A stretch of 64,000 nt of DNA from Mycolicibacterium komossense (GTDB lineage: Bacteria; Actinomycetota; Actinomycetes; Mycobacteriales; Mycobacteriaceae): NCBI RefSeq assembly GCF_025822605.1, contig NZ_JACKTY010000033.1, positions 62,509 through 126,508 on the forward strand, written 5' to 3'. Shown piece by piece: positions 1 to 7,883 of this stretch. The notes below the pieces were generated by a model, which did not search any database, had not been told where the DNA came from, and worked only from the letters and a program-made list of their open reading frames with translations. The position numbers and the translations under genes are program-made. Numbering within the stretch: the first letter of the stretch is position 1; each line of letters begins with the position of its first letter.

Positions 1-383
1 CCGGGGTGTCGACGGTTGCGGCGGGATTCGCCGATTCATTGCCGCTGTTCGTGGCCAGTGCCTACATCGCCGGTGCCGCGTCGGGGATGTTCACCTCGCC
101 ACAGCAGGCCGCCGTCGCCGACATCATCGGCAACAAGGCCCGGGGCGGCACCGCGGTCGCCACTTTCCAGATGATGTCCGATGTCGGCACCATCCTGGGC
201 TCACTGGCGGTGGGCCAGATTGCCCAGCACCTGAGCTATGCCGCCGCATTCGTCGTCAGCGGGGTAATCCTGCTGGTCGCAGCGGTCGGCTGGGTATTTG
301 CGCCCGAAACGAGGCTTCGGCCCCCCGCGGAGCCGACGACGGTTGGCAGCCTTGCGCCGGAACCCGGTGGGGAGCAGTCTTAA
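1..383 (+). CDS. MFS transporter, C-terminal part (5' end outside window)
   Basis: This is the last ~126 codons of a major facilitator superfamily membrane transporter; the beginning lies before the window. The visible part alternates hydrophobic helices with short loops: a helix rich in Gly/Ala, a cytoplasmic loop with Gln-Gln-Ala-Ala-Val-Ala-Asp, then two further helices and a polar Pro/Glu-rich tail ending at the TAA. This matches the last four helices of a 12- or 14-helix MFS exporter. The substrate cannot be told. The GTG at position 6 is internal to the gene, not its start. The gene runs toward the tRNA and terminator that follow. Confidence 0.8.
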   Translation, partial: GVSTVAAGFADSLPLFVASAYIAGAASGMFTSPQQAAVADIIGNKARGGTAVATFQMMSDVGTILGSLAVGQIAQHLSYAAAFVVSGVILLVAAVGWVFAPETRLRPPAEPTTVGSLAPEPGGEQS

Positions 384-438
384 CCAGCGGTTTTGAGTGG
401 CACCCGGGTGTGGTGTAACTTCGGTGAGCACGACTTCA

Positions 439-511
439 GGGGCTATGGCGCAGTTGGTAGCGCACCACACTGGCAGTGTGGGGGTCAGGGGTTCGAATCC
501 CCTTAGCTCCA
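439..511 (+). tRNA. tRNA-Ala (anticodon GGC)
   Basis: A full cloverleaf can be folded. The 7-bp acceptor stem pairs GGGGCTA (439-445) with TAGCTCC (504-510), with one G-U pair and discriminator A511. The anticodon arm is CCACA-CTGGCAG-TGTGG, giving anticodon GGC, which reads the Ala codon GCC. The T-arm is AGGGG-TTCGAAT-CCCCT. CCA is not encoded directly after the discriminator, so it would be added after transcription. A strong terminator follows within 15 bases. Confidence 0.96.
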
Positions 512-518
512 CCCACGA

Positions 519-555
519 AAAAACCCGCTCTGACCTCGGTCAGAGCGGGTTTTTG
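519..555. terminator. Bidirectional Rho-independent terminator after tRNA-Ala
   Basis: A perfect 11-bp stem, CCCGCTCTGAC (524-534) with GTCAGAGCGGG (539-549), carries a CTCG tetraloop. It is preceded by a run of A (518-523) and followed by a run of T (550-554), so it can terminate transcription from either side. It serves the tRNA on the plus strand. The relic gene on the minus strand reads straight into it. Confidence 0.93.
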
Positions 556-1662
556 GTTTGTTGGCGGGATTCATTTCTGAGTATGGGCGTATCGCTTGCT
601 CTTGCCGGTTCTGGACGGTGCTGAGCGCTCACCTGCACGGCCAGTGACTGACAGCGCTGGATCAGCTGACCCAGCCGCCGGTGCACCTCGTACTGGCGCG
701 ACAGCACGAAGTGACGAAGCGACCGCGACAACAGCAGCATGGTCTGCCGAACGGTGGCGGCTTCGTCTTCCAGCCGCGAGAGCAGCGTTCTGAGTTCCGT
801 GCGCGCCTGTTGCGGGAGATCTGCGGCGAAATCGCGGGACAGGATCGCGGTGATCGCCTCCTGTAGGCGGGTCGACTGCTCGGCATCGAGGATCAGATCG
901 TAGAAACCGTTGACGGAGCGCCTGGCCTCCGATTCAGCCAGCAAGTCGACGCCGCGGAACACGTTGCCCAATGTCGCGCCGCCCTCGGCGGTGTCGTCGA
1001 GGATCTTGGCGCGCAGCTCCCGGCTGAGACCTTCGATGGTCGATCGCACCCGGGCGAAATCCGCGGGTACCTCCTGCGCCAGGCTCAATGTCTCGGCGAC
1101 ACGCTCCTTCGCAGTGTCCGGGTCGAGCACCGCGAAATCGCCGGCCCGCACCTCAGCGATGCGAAGTTCGATGGCGTCTCGTTCAGCCTCAAGCAACGCG
1201 AGTCGGGTTGCGGAATTCGGGTCCGAGTCATGTTGCAGCGCAACCAGGTTCGATGCGATGGAACCCAGCCGTGACGCCGATGCGGCGCGCTGTGGTGATT
1301 CGACTCCGCTCACCGACTCCGCTCACCATGGCCGCCGCGTTCAGGGCGGCTACTGACGGTGTCAGTGTTTCGCTATCGCGTGTCTCACCCGGGCGACGAA
1401 TGAGATAGCCAGCACCCACCCAACTGGTTATGTACGCGGAGGTGGTCGACTCAACAAATTCTGCAGCGGTCTCGCGGAGCTGTTCTAGATCCTGCTCGAG
1501 CTCGGCGATCACCTCGGCTGCGGCACGGATACGCCGCTCGGGCGGGAAGTAGTCCTGGACCACGGCGACGATCAGGCCTGCGGTTCGGGCGCGAAGTAGC
1601 GACCACTCCGGCGCCTCCTTCTGCAGGCGCTGATAGCGCAGTACCGACGACGTTATCCCCAC
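540..1662 (-). pseudogene. Broken jetA/eptA (DUF3375, Wadjet defence subunit)
   Basis: Two overlapping minus-strand frames together give one DUF3375 protein. The upstream frame carries the N-terminal part (tyrosine-arginine start region, 'EAPEWSLLRA', 'ITSWVGAGYLIRR', ending 'TLTPSVAALNAAAMVSGV'). The downstream frame continues with the family's 'SRL' segment, the acidic helix and the motif IAEVRAGDFAVLD, then 'LSRSLRHFVLSR'. JetA is the kleisin-like subunit of Wadjet/EptABCD, an SMC-type system that cuts plasmid DNA. A 13-bp tandem duplication (1302-1327) shifts the frame; removing one copy restores a continuous product. The C-terminal ~100-130 residues of the usual ~480-500 are also missing, and the frame runs into the tRNA terminator. 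No jetB, jetC or jetD is present. The start is taken as GTG at 1662. Family identity is from remembered motifs, not a search. Confidence 0.75.
1302..1327. repeat. Exact 13-bp tandem duplication inside jetA relic
   Basis: GACTCCGCTCACC occurs twice back to back (1302-1314 and 1315-1327). Because 13 is not a multiple of three, the second copy shifts the reading frame. With one copy the minus-strand reading continues Val-Ser-Gly-Val-Glu-Ser-Pro-Gln-Arg into the downstream DUF3375 frame. It looks like a replication-slippage event and could in principle revert. Confidence 0.95.
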
Positions 1663-1917
1663 CGTGTGAGGGTAAGCCCGAGCGGCGACAAGTTGGGCGT
1701 GTGGGCAAGGGGCTTCCCAGTCGTGCGATCGGGCCTGGGGGTCAGTTGTCGGCCAAGGCCGTTCTTGATGGCCTGACACCCTCGATTACGGGTGCCCGAT
1801 TCCACCGAGTTCAGGCCTTTTCGAGCATTGACATGGTTGGAAAGGGGTTTCACCACCTTTGCCGCTCGTCCGCGTAATCGCCCTTGATGCACATGGATTC
1901 ATCACGCGTGACCCCTA

Positions 1918-3264
1918 ATGGCTTCGAATGCGTTTGCCCTCCCTCCGGATGGGAAACAACCGACGGCAGCGCGCGGCGGGGGATACGCTCATTCTCTAGC
2001 GCTAGGGGGTGATGCGTTGCCCGTTGCCGCTTCAGATCTGCCCGGGCTCGACGTCTTGGACGTCGCCGTGTCCGGCGAGGGCCTGGACCCTGCTTTTCAG
2101 CCCATCGTCTTGCTGACCGATGGCGCGGTGGTCGGTTTCGAGGCGCTCACCCGGTGGCCCGCACTGAGTGACCCGGATCCGGAGGCGGTCTTCTCTCACG
2201 CTGCGGAGACCGGCCGCATCGACCGTCTTGACCAGATGTGTATCGACGCCGCGATCGAGAATGCGCTTCGTCGTGGTCTGTCCCGGGGCTCGCTGTTGAT
2301 GCTCAACTGCGAGCCGCTCAGCGCCTATGCCGACCGGGCGAGCAACCAACTGCTGGCCCGTGCGCACGACGAGTTCCAGGTCATGTTCGAACTCACCGAG
2401 CGCAGTCTGTTGAAGCATCCACGTGCCCTGTTGACCAAGGTGGCCAGCTTACGCGCCGACGGGTTCGGTCTTGCGCTCGATGACGTTGGGGCGCATCCTG
2501 ATTCGCTAGCATTGCTCGACGTCATCTGTCCGGACGTGGTGAAGCTCGACCTGCACCTGGTGCAATCGCATCCCACCGATGATCAGGCACGCATTCTGGC
2601 TGCGGTCCTCGCGCATCGAGAGCGCACCGGAGCGGTGCTGCTCGCCGAGGGCATCGAGTCCGAGGAGCACCTCGAGCAGGCGCTGGCGCTGGGCGCGACG
2701 CTCGGCCAGGGTTATCAGTTCGGACGTCCCGAGCCGCTGTCCGAGCAGCCGTCGGTGCGGTGGTCTCTGCCGCCGATGAAGCCGCAGGTGCAGTCCGACA
2801 CCGATTCGCCGTTCGACTTCGTGGCAGCGAAGATCTCGGGGCGGACCGCGCGCAAAGCCACTCTGATTCCGTTCTCCCGCCACATCGAAGCCCAGGCGCG
2901 CCACGCCACCGACCCGCCGATGGTGCTCACCGCGGTGCAGCGGGCCGAGCACTTCACCGGATCCACCCGAGCGCGCTATCGCGAGATTGCAGCGACGTCA
3001 CCATTGGTGGCCATCTTCGGCGCCGGCTTACCCGCCGATCTGGGCGCCGGCATCCGTGGGGTGGACCTCGACCCGGCCGATCCGCTGTGCGCGCTGTGGA
3101 TCGTGCTGATACTCGGGCCGCACCATGCTGCGGCGCTGATCGCCCGCGAACAGGACGCCGTCGGCTCAGTGCCCGAGGGGGAGCGCCGCTTCGATCTCAT
3201 CATCACCTACGACCGGGTGCTGGTCACCGTTGTCGCCCGCAACCTGCTAGACCGAATTCACTGA
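1918..3264 (+). CDS. EAL-DICT protein, probable c-di-GMP phosphodiesterase
   Basis: The N-terminal ~60 residues are unassigned. Residues ~60-280 form an EAL domain with FQPIV, the signature FEAL, the Asn of LNCEP, FELTER, ALDD, VVKLD, LAEGIES and GQGYQFG. The main metal and catalytic residues are thus present, although the loop after the Asp-Asp pair reads VGAHPDS instead of the usual FGTGYSS, so activity may be weakened. Residues ~300-445 resemble a DICT domain, found with diguanylate cyclases and two-component proteins and thought to be sensory. There is no GGDEF domain and no membrane helix, so this is a cytosolic protein. The start at ATG 1918 has no clear ribosome-binding site. It stands alone in its operon and converges with the secreted-protein gene downstream. 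Confidence 0.85.
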   Translation: MASNAFALPPDGKQPTAARGGGYAHSLALGGDALPVAASDLPGLDVLDVAVSGEGLDPAFQPIVLLTDGAVVGFEALTRWPALSDPDPEAVFSHAAETGRIDRLDQMCIDAAIENALRRGLSRGSLLMLNCEPLSAYADRASNQLLARAHDEFQVMFELTERSLLKHPRALLTKVASLRADGFGLALDDVGAHPDSLALLDVICPDVVKLDLHLVQSHPTDDQARILAAVLAHRERTGAVLLAEGIESEEHLEQALALGATLGQGYQFGRPEPLSEQPSVRWSLPPMKPQVQSDTDSPFDFVAAKISGRTARKATLIPFSRHIEAQARHATDPPMVLTAVQRAEHFTGSTRARYREIAATSPLVAIFGAGLPADLGAGIRGVDLDPADPLCALWIVLILGPHHAAALIAREQDAVGSVPEGERRFDLIITYDRVLVTVVARNLLDRIH

Positions 3265-3273
3265 ACGCGGGGC

Positions 3274-4371
3274 TTACCTCAGCTGCAGGGCGACGGCGTA
3301 ACCGTCGTGGTCGCCCGTGGTTGTGGTCGCGTTGTTATATGCATTGTCCAACGGGACCATGCCGACGAATGTCGCTCGGCCGCTGAGAATGAGCCGCATG
3401 GCCAATGCGGTTCGCGCCATATCGGACGAAACATAGATGTGGGCGGGTAGGAAGTTGGAGACACCCAGTGTTTCGGTGCTGAACGCACCACTCCAGACGT
3501 ACCCGGAGCTGGTCTCGACCGGATCGGGCCCGAAAATGCGGCCGTGGTCGTTGGGGAAGACGAAAAAGCTGTCGGAGAAGCCGAATAGGGGGACCCCGGG
3601 CTGCTGGCCGTAGAGGACGTCGTCGATTCTGCCCTGAAAACCGGAGCTGTGAATTGGTTGCGCGGGGAAACCAGCCCAGAACATCGCAGCATTGAGTTTC
3701 TGGGCGGCCTGTGCCGTGGTCGTGGATGACGGATCCACGATGATGACGTTGACCGGTTCCAGCAGCGTCTTGCCGCTGTAGATCTGTCCACCGTAATTCG
3801 AGATCTGCCCGTGGGGCTGCAACATCCATTTGCCGATGTCGCCGTAGGGGGTTCGGGTTTCGTCCCCGGCGCTGGGGACCGCGGAAGTGGTTGCCGGATG
3901 GGCATTCGCGTAGGCCGCGGCGGCGGTGAATGCAGCGGTCGACGCTGTGTGGTCCGCGCAGAGCCGTTCGACCTCACGACCGATCAACGCGAGCGCGCCG
4001 AGCAGGACCGGCGTCGGCGCCGCCGGCGCATCATCGGCGCCCGCCCTCGGCGAGCTGACGACGGAACGCACATTTCCCGAGGCGGTGGCCGCCCGCTTCG
4101 CCGGAGCCCGTGAGTTCGTGGCAGTGGCGAGGCCCCGCGGCGTCGGCACAGTGAACGCAGCTGGTTTGTGCGATCGCGCGCCCACCGATCCACCGGGCGC
4201 TGCCGAGTGCGTCGAGGCTTGCGCCTGGGGTGCCCCGGCCGAGTGGCTTCCACTGGATTCATCGGCGTGGGCGAGCCCAGCGCCGCCGAACACGGCGGCC
4301 CCGACCCCCATGGCCAGCGCCAATCCGCCGACGTAACCCACGGACCTCGCCGTGCCCCTGTGCCGACCCAT
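3274..4371 (-). CDS. Secreted/envelope hypothetical protein with signal peptide
   Basis: Start ATG 4371 is preceded by AGGGGGAAAG at a good distance and gives a 365-residue protein beginning MGRHRG. A hydrophobic Gly/Ala-rich segment ends in AHA, a likely signal-peptidase site. Residues ~35-110 are low-complexity Ser/Ala/Pro, as expected of a linker to the envelope. The folded part (~150-365) contains 'PYGDIGKWML', 'GKTLLEPVNVIIVDP', an aromatic-rich core and 'GDHDGYAVALQL' at the end. I recognise it as a mycobacterial-type secreted protein but cannot assign an activity. No partner genes are adjacent in the same direction. Confidence 0.75.
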   Translation of the reverse strand: MGRHRGTARSVGYVGGLALAMGVGAAVFGGAGLAHADESSGSHSAGAPQAQASTHSAAPGGSVGARSHKPAAFTVPTPRGLATATNSRAPAKRAATASGNVRSVVSSPRAGADDAPAAPTPVLLGALALIGREVERLCADHTASTAAFTAAAAYANAHPATTSAVPSAGDETRTPYGDIGKWMLQPHGQISNYGGQIYSGKTLLEPVNVIIVDPSSTTTAQAAQKLNAAMFWAGFPAQPIHSSGFQGRIDDVLYGQQPGVPLFGFSDSFFVFPNDHGRIFGPDPVETSSGYVWSGAFSTETLGVSNFLPAHIYVSSDMARTALAMRLILSGRATFVGMVPLDNAYNNATTTTGDHDGYAVALQLR

Positions 4372-4431
4372 GGCTTTCCCCCTGCTGAGCTCCGATGGCA
4401 CCTTCGCCAGCAAACGGAACCGCGGGTCAAT

Positions 4432-4830
4432 CTAGCAGGTGAACATACTGGCAAGGATTCGATTAGGGTGCGCTTTTGACAGTTCGAGTGTGATTGAGCA
4501 ACACCGCTGGGTCATTGTGCCGAGTTGCTTGAGCAATGGGGCGGCCTTGGTGGGAATGCTGACGTCGGCCACGGTCATGGTCGAAAGCTGCTGTCCGACG
4601 GCAGAAGCCCAGGCAACGTCGATATCGCGCTTGTGGTTCTTGGCCTTTGTCGTCAGGCGAAGCCGCACCGGGCGCCGGTCGTGCGGATCGGTGGTGGGCG
4701 TGACGAGCCCACGGCCGACCAGCTTCCCGGCGGCCGGTACTTTTCCGTGCTGACCACTGCGACCAAGCGGCCCCACATCGTCCGCCATCTCCGCGAGCGG
4801 CGCACCGAAAACCTCCTGTGCCCATCGGGG
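4432..4830 (-). pseudogene. MarR-like regulator, 3' part only clearly coding
   Basis: The minus-strand frame ending at 4432 contains a winged-helix wing typical of MarR regulators: 'GKLVGRGLV', then a DPHDRRPV turn and 'LRLTTKAK', followed by a C-terminal helix region. Third-codon GC is high in this stretch, so it looks coding. Upstream of ~4830 the expected recognition helix is poor and no convincing start codon or ribosome-binding site is visible, although the frame stays open to 5163, inside the SulP start. Either the N-terminal part is degraded or the true start lies in the open stretch. The left boundary is certain, the right one is approximate. Confidence 0.35.
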
Positions 4831-5102
4831 CGAATAGCGTTGTGCACCAACGGCAACGAAGTGATCCTGATGGACATTTTCGAGCCGTTCTTCGACGTCA
4901 CAGCGGAGGCGGCCGACGACGTCGTCTACACCGAGGGTCTGGTGACGCCAAATGCCTTCGGGGCCAGGCTCGCCGCGCAGGTGGCCGATCTTGACATGAT
5001 CTTCGTCGCACCGCCGCCGGTTCGTACTCTTCCCTAAGGTGAGAGTAGGGTTCGCCGTCGATAGGACTCCGCACCGTCGCGGCCGTCGCACGCCCGCATC
5101 GA

Positions 5103-6608
5103 ATGGAACCCGTGCCAGCTCAAGCGAATTCCGGTATTTCAGTAATGGCCGCACTACGGTCACCGCGACTGCTCAGGATCGAAGTACTGGCCGGCCTGGT
5201 TGTCGCGCTGGCGCTGATCCCCGAGGCGATCTCATTCTCTATCATCGCCGGCGTCGACCCGCGGGTCGGACTGTTCGCGTCTTTCACCATGGCGGTGACG
5301 ATCGCCATCACCGGAGGGCGTCCCGCGATGATCTCGGCGGCAACCGGTTCCGTCGCGTTGGTGATCGCCCCGCTGGTTCGTGAGCACGGTCTCGACTACC
5401 TCATCTCCACTGTCCTGCTGGCAGGTGTCCTGCAGATCGTGCTCAGCCTGTTGGGTGCGGCTCGCCTGATGCGATTCGTCCCGCGCAGCGTGATGGTCGG
5501 GTTCGTCAATGCGCTGGCCATCCTGATCTTCCTGTCGCAGTTGCCGTATCTGGTCGGGGTGCCGGCGCTGGTCTATCCGTTTGTCGCGGCGGGCTTGCTG
5601 ATCGTGGTGTTCCTGCCGCGACTGACGACGGCGATCCCCGCGCCGCTGATCGCCATCCTGATCATCACCGCCGCGGTGCTGTTGCTCAAGGTGCACATCC
5701 CGAACGTGGGCGACGAAGGTGAACTGCCCACGAGCCTGCCCAGCCTGATGCTGCCGCATGTCCCGCTGAACCTGCACACGCTCTCGATCATCGCGCCGTA
5801 TGCGCTGGCGGTAGCGCTGGTCGGACTGTTGGAGTCCCTGCTGACCGCCAAGCTGGTGGACGACATCACCGACACCCACAGCGACAAGACCCGCGAGAGC
5901 TGGGGCCAGGGCGTAGCCAACATCGTCACCGGGATGTTCGGCGGCATGGGTGGTTGCGCGATGATCGGCCAGACCATGATCAACGTCAAGGTCTCCGGTG
6001 CGCGGACCCGCATTTCGACGTTCCTGGCCGGGCTGTTCTTGCTCGTGCTGGTCGTCGGGCTCGGCGACATCGTCGGGCTGATCCCGATGGCGGCGCTGGT
6101 GGCGGTGATGATCATGGTGTCGGTCGGGACCATGGATTGGCACAGCATCGCACCCGCCACGCTGCGCCGGATGCCGCGCAGCGAGACCCTGGTCATGGTG
6201 GCCACCGTGGCAGTCACCGTCGCCAGCAACAACCTCGCCTACGGTGTCATCGTCGGCGCGGTGACCGCGATGGTCCTGTTCGCGCGTCGCGTCGCCCATC
6301 TGGTCACCGTCGAGAGGATCGAAGCCGGCGACGACGCGGCTGACACCGTTGTGTACCGGGTCACCGGAGAGTTGTTCTTCGCCTCCAGCAACGACCTGGT
6401 CTACCAGTTCAGTTACGCCGACGATCCCGTCCATGTCGTCATCGACCTGTCCGAATCGCACATCTGGGATGCCTCCACGGTGGCAGCGTTGGACGCGGTG
6501 ACCACGAAGTATCACGCCAAAGGCAAACGCGTCGAGATCATCGGCCTCGACACCGATTCGGCCGACCGCCACGGCCGGCTCTCCGGCACCCTCGGGGCCG
6601 GACAGTGA
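5103..6608 (+). CDS. SulP/SLC26-family anion permease with STAS domain
   Basis: A 501-residue polytopic membrane protein. The first ~390 residues hold about 12 hydrophobic segments in the SulP arrangement, including the early 'IPEAISFSIIAGVDP' region and the substrate-site-like loop 'TRESWGQGVANIVTGMFGGMGG'. Residues ~410-490 form a STAS domain with DLSESHIWDASTVAALD, the anti-sigma-antagonist-like fold that regulates these carriers in the cytoplasm. The family carries sulfate, bicarbonate or other anions; the sequence does not say which. ATG 5145 is an alternative start. The stop overlaps the start of the MerR gene by four bases, so the two are translated together. Confidence 0.9.
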   Translation: MEPVPAQANSGISVMAALRSPRLLRIEVLAGLVVALALIPEAISFSIIAGVDPRVGLFASFTMAVTIAITGGRPAMISAATGSVALVIAPLVREHGLDYLISTVLLAGVLQIVLSLLGAARLMRFVPRSVMVGFVNALAILIFLSQLPYLVGVPALVYPFVAAGLLIVVFLPRLTTAIPAPLIAILIITAAVLLLKVHIPNVGDEGELPTSLPSLMLPHVPLNLHTLSIIAPYALAVALVGLLESLLTAKLVDDITDTHSDKTRESWGQGVANIVTGMFGGMGGCAMIGQTMINVKVSGARTRISTFLAGLFLLVLVVGLGDIVGLIPMAALVAVMIMVSVGTMDWHSIAPATLRRMPRSETLVMVATVAVTVASNNLAYGVIVGAVTAMVLFARRVAHLVTVERIEAGDDAADTVVYRVTGELFFASSNDLVYQFSYADDPVHVVIDLSESHIWDASTVAALDAVTTKYHAKGKRVEIIGLDTDSADRHGRLSGTLGAGQ

Positions 6609-7021
6609 GCGACGGTGACGGCGCCCAGATGCAGATCGGTCACGTTGCCGCGCGCACAGAGCTTTCCATCACCACCGTGCGGCACTACGACGAAGTCGGG
6701 CTGGTGACCCCGTCGGCCCGCTCGGTCGGCGGCTTCCGCCTCTACACCGAGGCGGACGTCGAAAGACTGCTCGTCATCCGGTGGATGAAGCCGCTGGGCT
6801 TCGCCCTGGCCGAGATGAAGGAGTTGCTCGATTCGCTGGACCTTCTTGCCGGTGCCGAAGCCTCGGATGAACGTCGCACCGATGCGGTGCGCGTCCTTCG
6901 GGAGCTCCAGTCCAAGGCGCAGGAGAGTGCCGTGAAACTCAGAAAGCACCTTGCCCATGCCGAGGAGTTGAGCGGGCTGCTGACGGAGCGGGCCGACGAG
7001 ATGGTGAACCGGCAGCGGTAG
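6605..7021 (+). CDS. MerR-family transcription regulator
   Basis: A 138-residue protein. The N-terminal helix-turn-helix and wing read QIGHVAARTELSITTVRHYDEVGLVTPS followed by GGFRLYTEADVERLLVIR, the standard MerR DNA-binding domain. A coiled-coil dimer helix follows (~70-135). There are no cysteines in the C-terminal part, so it is not a classical metal or redox sensor of this family. The GTG start sits in a GTGA overlap with the sulP stop codon. It probably controls the permease or responds to its substrate. Confidence 0.9.
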   Translation: MSDGDGAQMQIGHVAARTELSITTVRHYDEVGLVTPSARSVGGFRLYTEADVERLLVIRWMKPLGFALAEMKELLDSLDLLAGAEASDERRTDAVRVLRELQSKAQESAVKLRKHLAHAEELSGLLTERADEMVNRQR

Positions 7022-7150
7022 CCGCTCCCTAGGTCCTACCTCCAGTTTCCCTGCTGATCGGCAGGTCTAAACCTCTGCTTGAGCGTGATAGTGCGTATAG
7101 GGTGAGCCGATCATCACGGGGCCGGGGCTGGTAACGACGGGAATGTCACC

Positions 7151-7441
7151 ATGAAGAAGCTCGCAGCGGCGGTCATGACCACCATGGCGCTGGCGGCGGT
7201 ACCGGCGGCGATCGCGCCTGCCGCCCACGCCGATGTGTGCGCCGATGCCGGCGGACGGCACGTTGATGTCGGTGGATGCACGGACATCGCCGGTGACGCG
7301 GTGGCTGGTGCCGCCGTAGCGGGTGCCGCGATGGCGCCCCCCGAGGATGCAGCGGCGCAGATGGCTGCAGGTCAGCCACCGTGCTACACCGCAGAAGGGG
7401 TGCCCTACTACACCCCCGGATCGGATCCCTGCTTGCCCTGA
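7151..7441 (+). CDS. Small secreted Cys-containing protein
   Basis: A 96-residue protein with a clear Sec signal peptide (MKKLAAAV..., Ala-rich core, cleavage after AHA near residue 27). The mature ~69 residues have Cys at the start (DVCADAGG, GGCTD) and end (PPCYTAEGVPYY, DPCLP), able to form two disulfides outside the membrane, with an Ala-rich middle. Proteins of this style are common in mycobacterial secretomes. I assign no function. It is followed by a hairpin terminator. Confidence 0.75.
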   Translation: MKKLAAAVMTTMALAAVPAAIAPAAHADVCADAGGRHVDVGGCTDIAGDAVAGAAVAGAAMAPPEDAAAQMAAGQPPCYTAEGVPYYTPGSDPCLP

Positions 7442-7460
7442 CCGGCCGGCACCTGCTCGC

Positions 7461-7496
7461 ACCCGCTGTGCATCACGACGGCACAGCGGGTGTTTT
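7461..7496 (+). terminator. Hairpin terminator after small secreted protein gene
   Basis: An 11-bp stem ACCCGCTGTGC (7461-7471) pairs with GCACAGCGGGT (7481-7491). A 9-base loop separates the arms and TTTT follows. It lies 20 bases past the stop codon. Confidence 0.8.
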
Positions 7497-7580
7497 GTGC
7501 TGCGGACAGCGCACAGAATTGAAATCACGTTCTAGTATTTGATTCGCAAAGAGCTGCGTCGATCCGTCGGGGAGAAGAGC

Positions 7581-7874
7581 ATGAAGCGTGTGGCGATGGC
7601 CGCTGGCTTGGCTGTAGTGGAAATTCTGGCCGCGGCTCCGCCGGCCCAAGCAGATGTCGGCGCGTTCCTCGATTACTTCCACGGTGACACCATCTCGTGG
7701 ATCTACGGACCTCAGCGACTGGTCGACGAGGGCTATCGCGTGTGCCAGTCCTTCGACGGCGGGATGAAAACCCAGGACGCGGTGTGGATGGTCGAGACCG
7801 ATCTGTCCGTGCCGCGCTACAGCGCCGTCAAGATGGTCACCGCCGCCCGGCAGGGCCTGGGCTGCCTCGACTGA
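7581..7874 (+). CDS. DUF732-type small secreted protein
   Basis: The start ATG 7581 follows GGGGAGAAG. A signal peptide (MKRVAMAAGLAVV..., cleavage after AQA near residue 25) precedes a ~72-residue mature domain. In it a pair of cysteines (RVCQSF near the middle, LGCLD at the end) and 'VTAARQGLGC' match the mycobacterial DUF732 pattern of a small helical exported protein with one disulfide. The family has no defined function. It is convergent with the next gene. Confidence 0.75.
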   Translation: MKRVAMAAGLAVVEILAAAPPAQADVGAFLDYFHGDTISWIYGPQRLVDEGYRVCQSFDGGMKTQDAVWMVETDLSVPRYSAVKMVTAARQGLGCLD

Positions 7875-7883
7875 CCGCGGGAA

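Noticed and set aside
4525..5037. 170-codon plus-strand open frame before sulP
   Set aside because: Its middle is opposite the MarR-like wing, whose strand has better third-position GC. The end (to 5037) reads plausibly but shows no family or start signal.
5232..6572. 446-codon open frame antisense to sulP
   Set aside because: Its product is an unnatural run of His, Asp, Gln and Arg, the typical mirror of a GC-rich membrane-protein gene. The plus-strand frame has clear SulP and STAS motifs.
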